DNA of 64,000 nucleotides from Eremomyces bilateralis CBS 781.70 (lineage: Eukaryota > Ascomycota > Dothideomycetes > Eremomycetales > Eremomycetaceae). This document shows, in pieces, positions 35,123 through 45,174 of this stretch; positions within the stretch are counted from its first letter, which is position 1; each line of letters starts with the position of its first letter. A program made the translations under genes and the position numbers. The DNA is taken from contig NW_022985071.1 in NCBI RefSeq assembly GCF_010015585.1, positions 561,979 to 625,978 of the forward strand. The letters are read 5' to 3'. The notes beneath the pieces are model-generated. The model searched no databases. It saw only the letters and a list, made by a program, of their open reading frames with translations, and was not told where the DNA came from.

Positions 35123-37074
35123 CTATTGGCGTTGATTTGGTGTTCGCAGCGCAGAGACGATATCCGGATGTAGACTACGATATCGGACCTCCCAATCCAA
35201 CTCGCTCGCGAGACGCTGCAACTTGAGGTATAGCAACGTATCTCTTTCCGAGTTCGCCGGGTTTAACTTCGCCTTGTCCAACTTCCAGCCGATCGTGGGT
35301 AACGCTATAACAGCACAGTCCTCTGAATTTCCAGATATACCATCGTCTGGAATCGCGATGACCAGCAGTGTGAATCTCACCGACCCCGGCGCGTTCGCTT
35401 TGAGCATGTTCCGAAAGACACTTCGTGATTTTGCGTCAATCCGGGATTGGATGCTTGCGATGTCACTTTCAGTCAAATAACGTACTACGACGGAGAGGCG
35501 ATGACATGCATCATGAGGCGGCTCCTCCGCTGCGACACTCGAACTCCGAGAAACCTCCTCAGCGAGATCACGCTCGCGCCACATTCTAAGCCAGTAGCGA
35601 GAGTCGATGAGGTGAAAGTCCTGCTCGTGACCGCTAGCCGCATTCGGAGGGTCGAGTTCGAACCGTCTCAAAACTTTGGGCGTGACTTTGGGAGTGATTC
35701 GCCACGCCAGACCCGTCATCACCCTTTCCTGGCCCATCGTCGCAGCCCCCAGCGGCGCATGAATTCCTGCAGGTGCAAGCGGGCGCGTGGCAATAGGCAT
35801 GAAAGCAGCTCCGGCTGCATGGAAGGCCTTCGAAGGTAACCCGGCTAAAGGAGACCGCTGAAAGATCTGTCGCGCAACGTCTTTGAGCCGGGTAAAACGT
35901 GGCTTGTCGGTAGATACCACAGATATGATCCGTTGCAGCATAACGACTAATCGATGTAAATGCTCCTCGCGTTCTGCTTCCGAGTGAAAGTCCAGATAGA
36001 AAAAGTCGGGAAACGTGACCGTCAGGGCCCCGGATTGGGGATTGAAGCCCATTGCAGCCTGAGAGATCAGTGTTGCGGCTGCTGCATCTAGATTTGTTGC
36101 AGTCTCACCGCAAGAATCCGACAGAGAAACCAGGGCGTCCGATCGAAGAGCTTGCGGCACATTCTCCGCCCGAAAGAGTTGCCGTATGGCATTTCTGACC
36201 GTCAGAGTCGGGTCGCGATTGGTCGCGTCTTCTCTATGCTCAATTTTCAGATCCCGGGCCGTCTTGGATAACACAGCCTTGGTGAAGCCCAACAATGGCC
36301 GCACGACGCTTACCCCACCCGTTTCAAACATAGAAACGGTGCCTTGAAGGGGTTGGTGACCGGTAGGAAATCGTACGCCTTCCCCGCTGGCATCCACTCC
36401 ATAGATACTTTCGCACTCCGGGATAGCAGCGAAGGGCTTCAGTGCTCTTCCTAAACCGACAGTCCCATGGCCTTGGATGAGTCTTTGTAGCACCGATTCG
36501 GCCCGGTCGTCCTTATGGTGACCGACGAGAAGGTGATGTGCTCCAATCGAGGCGCACGTGCGCCCAAGCATCTGGTATCGAAGCCGTCTGGCGCGCGTCT
36601 CGAATCCATGTGGATCCGATGGGCTTAGATTTCCGGGCCATACAAGCGGCCTCCGGATGGTGGAAATGCCTATAGTTATCCCGTCTGTCAGTACTAGATC
36701 AACCTGCATAGAGACCCTGACATAACCCGTACCATGTACGGTCGACAGTTCGTGTTCCACCCAGCGGGCATCTTCGGCGCTCTCTGCACGAGCACCATGG
36801 TCAATGGTGATGGCCGTTAACCTCCATCGCTCTTGCATGCAGAGCTTCCCCAGGAGCACTGCAAGCACCATGGAGTCAATGCCACCGCTGACGGCGACCG
36901 CTAAGGAACATGAGCAACCGTTCAGAGACCGAGAGGGTGGTGAACTATACCCAGGTGGCGCGGTTGGCTACGGGAGCCATGGTGCCCGACGTCCAATGCC
37001 TTAGACAGGGCGCTATGGAGGTGTTCGAGCGTAATAGAGCCGCATCGAAGGGTCTGAGTTGGCGCCAGGCGCAT
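35123..37074 (-). CDS. tilS: tRNA(Ile)-lysidine synthetase, TilS-like
   Basis: Exons 37074-36951 and 36900-35123, a 50-base phase-1 intron, about 633 residues. Splicing makes 'RHLAVAVSGGIDSMVLAVLL', with the PP-loop ATPase motif SGGIDSM at about 46-52. Further family motifs are DHGAR, 'FETRARRLRYQML', 'LLVGHHKDDRAESVLQRL' and 'VVRPLLGFTKAVL', then NRDPTLTVRNAIR. TilS changes C34 of tRNA-Ile(CAU) to lysidine so that it reads AUA. In fungi the only tRNA of bacterial type is mitochondrial, so the expected site is the mitochondrial matrix. The first 41 residues before the P-loop have few acidic residues and could be a leader, but this is not compelling. The start at 37074 is the first ATG after an in-frame stop. 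The gene is head-to-head with HSP10. Confidence 0.88.
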
Positions 37075-37211
37075 CAGTGTATCCTCTGGACTGCAGCCAT
37101 TCAGTCCGATGGAGCTTGACAGTGTTTACTGCGGTGCTATGCGGACTCGGGGGTTTCGAATCGTATCGACATGACTCCGGATGTTCAAGAGCTTCGATGG
37201 TCCGTGCACAC

Positions 37212-37226
37212 ATTCTCGAATTTTCT
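37212..37226 (+). promoter_or_regulatory. heat-shock element upstream of HSP10
   Basis: The sequence ATTCTCGAATTTTCT contains three alternating pentamers (nTTCn, nGAAn, nTTCn) without a mismatch. This is the canonical binding site of the heat-shock factor trimer. It lies about 127 bases upstream of the HSP10 start codon and about 140 bases upstream of TilS on the other strand. Confidence 0.75.
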
Positions 37227-37352
37227 CCCCGACGCCGTTCTCATCTTTGATATCTCCTCGATTGCTTCCCGACTTCGCATTATTGACTTCGAATTGACCT
37301 TTTACATCTATTTACCAACCCTCTACAGACTTTATCCATCAAATCCAGGACC

Positions 37353-37872
37353 ATGGTACGTGTTCCGCAACCGCAACCGCAACCCAGCATCTCCGCCATC
37401 GCATGCTTCCCATGCGCCGCAACCAGCACACCGGCTAACCATCCCCTCTCATCCAGGCCGCCTTCAAATCGATCAAATCCCTCGTCCCCCTCCTGGACCG
37501 CGTCCTCGTCCAGCGCGCCAAGGCCGAAACCAAAACCGCCACCGGCATCTTCCTGCCGGAGAGCTCCGTCAAGGAGCTGAACGAGGCGAAGGTCCTCGCC
37601 GTGGGACCGGGAGGGTTGGACCGCGATGGAAAGCGGACGCCTATGTCGGTGCAGACCGGTGACCGGGTGCTGATTCCTCAGGTACGTTGGCCGATGGGTT
37701 ATGGGTGTGTCTGGTCTAACCTTCTGTTCGTAGTATGGAGGCAGCCCGATCAAAGTTGGCGAAGACGAGTTCTCCCTGTTCCGCGATCATGAGTACGTGC
37801 TCTACCTGCCGAGTTGGATGAGATGGTCGGTACTAATGATGCATTAGGCTGTTGGCGAAGATCAAAGAGTAA
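37353..37872 (+). CDS. hsp10: HSP10, mitochondrial co-chaperonin (GroES family)
   Basis: Four exons: 37353-37355 (ATG only), 37457-37681, 37734-37792 and 37848-37872; about 103 residues, the usual length. The protein reads 'LVPLLDRVLVQRAKAETKTA', then GIFLPESS, the mobile-loop region, 'VLAVGPGGLDRDG', 'GDRVLIPQYGGSPIKVGEDE', and ends LLAKIKE. It caps the Hsp60 chaperonin in the mitochondrial matrix. The first intron (101 bases, donor GTACGT) follows directly after the start codon, so the rest of the protein begins Ala-Ala-Phe-Lys. The two other introns are 52 and 55 bases. A perfect heat-shock element lies upstream, consistent with heat induction. Promoter DNA is shared with the divergent TilS-like gene, which also has a mitochondrial role by inference. 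Confidence 0.95.
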
Positions 37873-38204
37873 ACACGCGACCGAAGTTCCTCCCGATGCG
37901 TCCAGTCCCATCCTCGTGATCTCGAACCGGCCGATCGAATTGTTCCTGTACCACCACCATGCATGGCTCGCGCCTTTCGGGCCGCTGGCGTTGCGGAATA
38001 CCACAAATAACCTCCATTATCCGCATGGGAAAACTGATTGATCAGCGTTGTACAATTTTCTTCGATGTGTAAATAATGCTGTACAATCTCGACTCTTTGG
38101 AAGACTATTTGGAGTACTAGTTCTACGACTCGTGCCATTGTGTCTTTTATACAAGCTATACCGTATGCTATCGATGGAAATCAGTAGACGGCTGTGATCA
38201 TGCC
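37873..38204. other. convergent 3' region between HSP10 and HET-C
   Basis: 3' flanks of two converging genes. Nothing else identified. Confidence 0.4.
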
Positions 38205-40586
38205 TCAATACCCTGCCCCGCCATATCCTTGGCCGTATCCGCCATGCGGTGGAGGGTTTTGCTGGTACTGACCCGGAGGCCCCTGGCCAGGATACTGCCC
38301 TTCTTGCCCATAAGGTTGGTTCGACTGATATTGCTGCTCATATCCACCTTGATAAGGGGGCTGAGACGCGTACGGGCCAGGCGCCGTATTCGACCCGGCC
38401 CCAAATGCCTCCGGCTGCTGCCAACTAGTCGAAGACCCCTGGTACCCTGATCCGCTCCCCCCAAGGTCGGCCTCTCGTTTCTTTGTGAACAGATCGAAAG
38501 GTGAACCGCTGACTTTGCCTTGACTGGCGGATCCGTGACCGTGACCGTGACCATGGCCATCGCCGCCGACATGATTGTGCCCAGCACGCACGCTTTCGGA
38601 GCCGAGAAGCTGGTTCAAGGAGCGGCCGCCATCGGGTCGCGACCGCACCCAGATGTCGACCGCGCTGAACATCTTCTCGTGAATCTCGCATCCGGGTTGG
38701 CGCAGAGCCGGATGATGGAAGACCCGGACCACGTCATTGAGCACTTCTTGAACGGGGACACCGGGATTCTCCCATGAAAAGATAACGCGTGGCGCAACAT
38801 ATTGGAGGATCGTCGACGCTACCTGGCCCGCTGGTTCGTTCAAGATGTTGGAGAAGTGGTCTTTGGACAGGAATGAATGCGTGGGGTCGGTGCAGTTCGG
38901 ATCGGTCCACGGCTCATATTGATGTTTCCCACTGGCGTCGATGACCGACGATGAGCCCTGCTTCAATTGAGCGGAGGCGGCTTTGATGATCGGCTGGATG
39001 AACGGGGCGAGGAGAGACATGACGAAGATGGTAACTTTTTCCGAAATGGTGTCGATGAGAGACTCGAGTCCCGGGATCTTCGATATGATGGCCGATATCG
39101 ACCGCACGACTGCGATGGTTAGTGTCCGTCCGCAGGTCTCGCTGAGTAATTGCTTACCTTTGTCGCGGAACTGCAGAATTGGATAGATCTTGGGGATGAT
39201 GGTCGTCGGATCGAGGTTAGGATTCATGCCTGGTATGCCTGGGCCTGGCGGTCCTCCCGTAGATCCAGGAGGTCCGGCGAATGAGGTGGGAGCTCCGCCT
39301 GGGGGATGGGAGGCCCGAGAGGTCTCGTAGGGGTCATCAAATCCTCGTTGGCCAGAGTTGGCCGCCGCCTGCGAGTTCGACAGGTCTTGAAGCTTGTGGG
39401 CTTCCTGGATCAGACCCTGAGTCCCCGGCACTTTCCCCAAGAGATCGGCCAATCCACTGGCCCCTCCGGAGCCGCCTTTCTTTCCGTTGCTCGAGGCATC
39501 CCCGAGGGCGACGTTCATCTCATCGATCTCCGATTGAGTGAAGTGGTCGGTGGCCTCCCCAAGAACCGAGTGCAGGAAGTCGACGCCGCCGAACGTGCCG
39601 GTGACCAGGGGGAAGATGTGTTTCCCATGGACGTTCATTTGGGTTGCCGTGCCAGTATGCGGGAAAACGTCGTGGAACCCCAATTCCTTTAAGACGAGCT
39701 CGGTATAGTTCGTGTGCGCACCCCAATCCTCGAGACAATGCAACGCTTGACCGAGACATCGCAAGGCCTCGCAGAGATCCTCTTCCTTCCCGCTTGTCCC
39801 ATGAGCACCGCTGGTGTACATCCGGCCGAAGTGTATACTCCTGGCAAGACTGTGTTTGACGTAGCCAGTACTGGTTGCCCAGCCGCCACTTTCGTTTGCA
39901 ATGTAGTTCTTCATACCTGCAATACGTATGAGCAAATGGAGACCGAGAAAGAGCAAACCACTTGCCTGTGTTGGGATCCACAGCAAGTTCTTGAGGATGT
40001 ACCGGCCCTCTCAGGCGTTGGTCATACTGGCGAGCATCCTGATTGTCCGCATAATCTAGTTCCCGGCTTTCCGTTAGTATGAAAAAACCCGTGTGTTGGA
40101 CATTCCATACCCCGCGGATTATCTATATGCTCCTGCATGGTTTCAGTCGGAGCTGTCTTTCATACTACACAAGAGAGAACCCACCTCCGCTCGATAAACG
40201 CCCAACCTTTCTGGAGTGACTTCGAACTCCGCAGTGGCATATCCGAAGGACATGAAAGCCAAGATCCAGACGAGGACTCGTATCGTATCGGCTTGGACGC
40301 CTTTCAATGTACCCACATCCAGCGCTTGAGAGTAGTCGCGAAGCCAGTTGCCAAAGTACACCCGCCTGATCATCAAGCTACTCCATTTGTGATGGCGGAG
40401 GCACGCCACTTTCTTGAGCATGTCTTCAATGTCTCCATGGCGCCAGTTTTTCCCCTCGACTTTCGATATCGAAGCGATGTTTCCGGCGCCGAACGCACTT
40501 ACGGGAGTGCATAGGAGAAGGACTCCTAGGAATAGGAGAGCGACCTGGAAGCTAGATAACCCGAAGCGCTTCATTTTTAACAACAA
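38205..40586 (-). CDS. het-c: HET-C family protein (heterokaryon incompatibility protein Het-C)
   Basis: Five exons: 40586-40185, 40132-40111 (22 nt), 40055-39966, 39916-39158 and 39109-38205; about 725 residues. A signal peptide or anchor ('LLFLGVLLLCTPVSAFGAGN') starts the protein; the ATG at 40574 is an equally possible start. Family hallmarks are 'NWRHGDIEDMLKKV', 'VYFGNWLRDYSQALDVGTLK', 'FEVTPERLGVYRAEEHIDNP', 'ALHCLEDWGAHTNYTELVL' and 'IIPKIYPILQFRDK'. The C-terminus is rich in Gly, Tyr, Gln and Pro, with a GHGHGHGHG run. Intron 3 has a GC donor (GCAAGT) and restores DPNTGMKNYIA. Intron 4 is 48 bases and open in frame, so an unspliced reading adds 16 residues. In Neurospora crassa, het-c alleles control non-self recognition together with the nearby HET-domain gene pin-c; no such gene is next door here. 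Confidence 0.93.
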
Positions 40587-42045
40587 CGAGGAGTGAAGTC
40601 AAGGTGAACTGGATGTCAAAACTCAAAACGTCGATGCGGTGGATTTGCGCTAGACAAGTACTACTCCAGTTGTTCCGGTTGTTCCGTCACCGCGACCCAC
40701 GCAACTATTAGCAATTTAGCACCCTCGTAGCGTCAGCCAGGTAAACAATAATGAGCCAACAAAAACGATCGGAAACCGAATGTTCAGCTCAGTCTGACGG
40801 GCGATGGCGACTTTTCGCCTGACGCGTTGCATAGCTGCGTGCGATACGTAAGCCCTAAGGCGCCAACGAGGGGTATGAGGTAGCAAGGAAACTTAAGCGC
40901 CAGGGCGAAAATGTGGCGCAGTCGCGGATAGGCGGTTAACCGCGCTTGCTGGATTTAGCAGCAGAGCGGACTCCGCGCGGTAGCTGGCGCCTGGCGATTG
41001 CGGCAGTTGCGCTTGAGTTGTGCAAACCGCCCTGTGCAAGGCGCTGGATTCCAATGCCCTGTATCAAATCCGTCAATTCCATGCCCATGAATTCCAACGA
41101 CGTTATCTTTCAGCTTTTTGGGTCATTTGTTCAGTTGTAAATTTCAGACCTCCTGGATGGTTGATGTTGTATGAATATCAGAATATCACGTATATAGAAT
41201 TTCAATGTTCCTCTCTACTCCATAGCGCATATTGGCTGGGAGCATGTTGACCAGCACAAGAAGGAGTTTCTACTCTCCCAACTCCCATTATCAAAAAACC
41301 GTGGCTGAGTGACGTATATTACAACCTTGGGAGCAAAGCACCATTTCAGTTGTTCTAAATACCGGTCACATTCACCCGTTTCATTTCATTTCTTACCGCA
41401 AACGCACACCCTCCAGAACCCCCCCTCCGCCTTTGCAACCACAACCCGCCGGTGACTCAAGTTCCTGCAGCACCGTCACATTCCCCTCCATCCGTGCAGT
41501 CTCATCTACAGCGCTAAAGGGAGGCTGGAATCCGGTTCGCATGCCCTTTTTCCTGGTTCGAATGCCCCTCGCAGGGATCAAATGAGGGTGGTTGGGTTCC
41601 CAGCCTCCCGAATTATCCAACATCCCCCAGCTCCAAGGGCGGATGCGCGACGGGGCGAGTCAAGGATGGGGGACACGGTAGTGCGTCGTCCAGTCAGCGT
41701 GCGTGGAGCGTATCAAGGGGTTCCGGTGCCTTTTACGCAACAAGCGCCGAGCCATGAGGGGGGGCGGATGGGACCATCGGCTCGACAAGACTTGCCGTTC
41801 GGGAGGTTTGTAGGTGTAGTTCTGAGAACGTCGAGGGATCGCATCGACGTCGCCGGATATGAGCTGTCGGTGTGGAGTGGGTCGTTGCATGCCGGGTTGT
41901 ACTTCTACGCTTCATCGCGGTCTGATATTGGGGGGTTGAATCAGGGGCCGCTGGACGAGCCTGGGGATGGATGCTGCTTTAAGACCAGAGTGCCTAGGCA
42001 ACGAGGCCGGTTGCTCAAGCAACTCTCACCTTTCATCTCTTCATC
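40587..42045. other. 1.5-kb intergenic region upstream of HET-C
   Basis: No gene could be supported. A 163-codon plus-strand frame at 41582-42073 and several shorter ones show no family resemblance. The first few hundred bases are the probable HET-C promoter. Confidence 0.4.
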
Positions 42046-42632
42046 ATGTTCGGCGCATATCGGTCCTGGATGAGACCGTTCATTGGCTCCCGCCCGAGGT
42101 CGGTCTGCCCGCGTTCCTTCCAAGGATGTACGGCGCGTCGACACTATCAACAGGGCCGCTCGGATGGGGATCAACAAACAAACGAAGGAGGATCAAGATG
42201 TGTGACGCCCTTGCGAGTGGGGTTAGCGGCCACGGCTGCGGTTGATGGTAAGTCGCTGGGAGTCCCCGAGAACAACCGACAGAGAACGCTGACTGAGATC
42301 TAGTGAAACATAAAATTGTAGTCGAAGAGAACATTGCGAGTGGGGGAGCATCGCTGCTACTCCTTGATCTACGTCCATGCAACTACAGACGAAACGTGAG
42401 GACCCTTTCCTATATGACATTGACTGGCAGGACTGAACTGACTTACGCCTAGGGGTCCCTAACGGTTCGAAGAGCGCCATCCGCACCTGGCGATCAACTG
42501 GCCATTCTCATCTATTCAATCACACCGGCTACGATGTTGTTGTATTCAAGAAAGTGTTCGTCGACGGGGGTGGCTGGTTGGGGTTCAGACATGGCACAAG
42601 AGCATAGGCGCAGTGGCGTTAGACGACATTGA
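42046..42632 (+). CDS. possible small novel gene with leader-like N-terminus
   Basis: A three-exon model (42046-42247, 42304-42395, 42453-42632) gives 157 residues. Introns of 56 and 57 bases have good donors (GTAAGT, GTGAGG), CTGAC branch sites and CTAG acceptors, and phases 1 and 0 agree. The first 38 residues contain about eight Arg and no acidic residue (MFGAYRSWMRPFIGSRPRSV at the start), like a mitochondrial presequence. The rest ('VKHKIVVEENIASGGASLLL', then a Ser/Arg-rich end) resembles nothing I recognise. It could be a lineage-specific gene or chance; the minus strand here also has a short acidic frame at 42590-42512 that I rejected. Confidence 0.3.
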
Positions 42633-42841
42633 AGACTCTGCTCGCGGTATATACCGGGCCTAATCCATTCCTCATTTTCCATGAGATCATCTATTCGTAC
42701 AAGCTGCGTGCCCATCGTGAGTCCGCGTACCATGAAGAAGAATCATCCAGTACCTCGACCCGTGGACCGCCCACCGATCGGCTGTCGGCGCCGACCTCAC
42801 GCCTGCGGGAATGTTCCTCGACCGGGTTCCGAACAAGAACC

Positions 42842-44551
42842 TCATGCTTTGGCCGCACCGGCTTTGATGAGCAGGATGTCGCCGTCCTGGACCACGTAGT
42901 CCTTCCCTTTGGTCATGATCTTCCCCTTCGCCCGCACGGTGGCCTCGTCGCCCTCCTCTCGTAACGCGTCGTAGTTGTACGCGATGGCTTGAATGAACGT
43001 CTTCTCGAAGTCTGGTAGGCTGATTAGTAACCGCGCTGATGCAGCAGGTGAGGGGTCCACATACCTCCATGGATGACACCGGCCGCCTGAGGGGCCTTGG
43101 TGCCGTTTCTGATGGTCCATTGTCGCACTTCGTCCGTGCCAGTCGTGAAGAAACTTCCCAAATTCAAGGCTTTCCTCATCGTAATGATGACCTTTGGTAG
43201 AGCAGACTTGACGTTCAGCTTCTTGCATTCTTCAGCGGCCTCCTCGTCGGAAATTGTCGTGAGGCGATCTTCGAAGCAGACGGAAATTGGGATGATCGGA
43301 TCCCCTTCCGCGTGCTCCTTGACCCATTGGGCGATCTTCGGTAGATGCTTGTTCTTCTGCCTTAGATAGTCCTTCTCGCTCAGATTGACTAGGTAGACGA
43401 CAGGCTTGGCCGTGAGAAGGAAAAGCGGGTTGATTGTTTCGACCTGCCGATGTCAGTTCATTGTACATCAATTGTAGAATTACAAATTGTTGTGTGAGAA
43501 TGAATCAGAATTAAAACGAATGTCATGAAGCCTAAGATCTTGTCTTGGCATTCAAAGAGCTGGGATTATAGAGCGGAATCGCTCTTGTCATCACCAAAAG
43601 GAGAGGGTGTAGGGTAACGGAGATGCATCTTACCTCCTTGGGAGCCCAGTCTCCGTGGCGAACATTCTTCCCCGCCTTAAGCATCTCGAGAACCTTCTCC
43701 ACGGTGGCTTGCTCTTCCTTAAGTTTCCTCATCTCCAAGGACTGTCCGCCGCGGCGGGTCTGCTTGACGAGGTTCTCGTGGGCTTTCTCCACGAACTCGA
43801 TGTCTTTGATCCGTAGCTCCTCGGAGACGATCTCCAGATCTCGCACCGGGTCGACGTCACCCTCGACGTGGATGATCTCCGCATCGTCGAAGCATCGGAC
43901 CACCTGGAAGATGGCGTCGACGGCGCGGATGTGTGATAAGAACGCATTGCCTAACCCAGCACCGGTGGACGCACCGCGCGTCAAGCCTGCGATGTCGTAG
44001 ACAGTGAGGTTGGCGGGTACTCGAGACTTTGGCTTGTAATGTTCACATAGCCAGTCGAATCTCTCGTCGGGGACAATCACCCGCGCCTCCTCGGGGTCGA
44101 TGGTGGCATAGGGAAAGTTCTAAGCGTCGTTAGCACGATAATGTACTCGAGGAGTAAGGTGGAACCAACCGCGGGGTTTCCAAGTTTGCATTTTGTGATG
44201 GCTTGGAAGAGTGTGGATTTGCCGACGTTCGCTAAGCCCACCTGGTTGGTCGTCAATTGGCTAACTTGGGTGCGCGTTCAGCTGCAAGCTTACGATGCCG
44301 CTCTTTAGACTGTTGCCCGGCCGTCCGAGCAGAATCTTCTCCTGCTTGACTTCTTTCTTGGGAGGCATCCTGCGTTTCTTCGAATACGACCTTGCGAAGA
44401 TAGAGGAAGGTGATGTGATGCGGTTGTGAAGGGGGAGTTGAGTGACGGTGACAGTACTTGCTGCTCGCCGAGATGGAAAAATTAAGGTCGAAATGAAAGT
44501 GCGAGAAGTGGAGAGAGGTGAAATAGCTAAGCTATGGAGGGTGACGAGCAT
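42842..44551 (-). CDS. ola1: Obg-like ATPase OLA1 (YchF family), with alternative upstream start
   Basis: Five exons: 44551 (or 44368)-44294, 44241-44170, 44119-43634, 43443-43065 and 43011-42842. From the ATG at 44368 the protein has 393 residues, exactly the family length, starting '[19 protein letters not shown]'. The P-loop reads GLANVGKST (GLPNVGKST in most relatives). Next come [14 protein letters not shown], '[20 protein letters not shown]' (Switch/G3) and '[15 protein letters not shown]' (the atypical G4 that explains ATP over GTP preference). The TGS domain ends the protein ('[20 protein letters not shown]'). An in-frame ATG at 44551 would add 61 residues without a single Asp or Glu. 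Intron 3 is 190 bases, long for this window. OLA1 binds ribosomes and takes part in stress control of translation. Confidence 0.94.
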
Positions 44552-45174
44552 TCAAGGCGGGGGAGCCTGCTCCTCACAGCACTCAGGAAATGGGCGACGA
44601 AGGGAAGAAATTAAGGTATGAGGGTTCAATTGGGGGAATTGATGAAGTAGCGATTGCTCTTATTGATGTTGAGACGAGAAAGAGATTGTTACAGCTGCCG
44701 AATAGAAAGAATTCTCACCCAAGCGTCTCTTACGGACGACGTATTCTTCCGCTCCGAATCCCCGATACTCCGATGCGAAGCTGCCCCACCGCTCCACCCC
44801 AGAAGCACCGAACCACATTCTCCGCTGTAGAAGGGCGGAATGCGGCGAGGAGCCTCACCCCAACCGCGGATGGGAACCGTGAAGTGACCTATTCCCCGAT
44901 CAGTTGGTAATTAATATGAGGGGCTCTTTCACGTTAACTTTACGACCTTATACTTGACTCCCTTGACCAGAGAGATTTACTGAGTATGATTATTGAATCG
45001 GTGCATCCAAACGTCCATGCCATCATTCCCTTCTGACAAGTGACATCGGCTGTGCCGCATCGTCTGTATCACCGACATCACAGGCAGCAAGCAACGTGAC
45101 GGTCTGCGATCGCAATTGCCCACCTTCCCCCACCCTGACCCCATCCGCGTCCAGAAGGAGAGAAGACCTCTAGG
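44552..45174. promoter_or_regulatory. divergent promoter between OLA1 and PPPDE genes
   Basis: A head-to-head promoter. A 106-codon plus-strand frame at 44590-44910 has no recognisable content. No specific site is proposed. Confidence 0.4.

Noticed and set aside
40587-42045. A pin-c-like HET-domain gene next to HET-C
   Set aside because: I looked for one because the pair is linked in Neurospora; no frame here or beyond HSP10 shows HET-domain motifs.
42512-42733. Minus-strand frame ending in an acidic peptide that starts MSEPQPATPVDEHF
   Set aside because: It looks protein-like over only 26 residues; no acceptor downstream gave a convincing continuation, and the plus-strand three-exon model fits better, though it too is weak.
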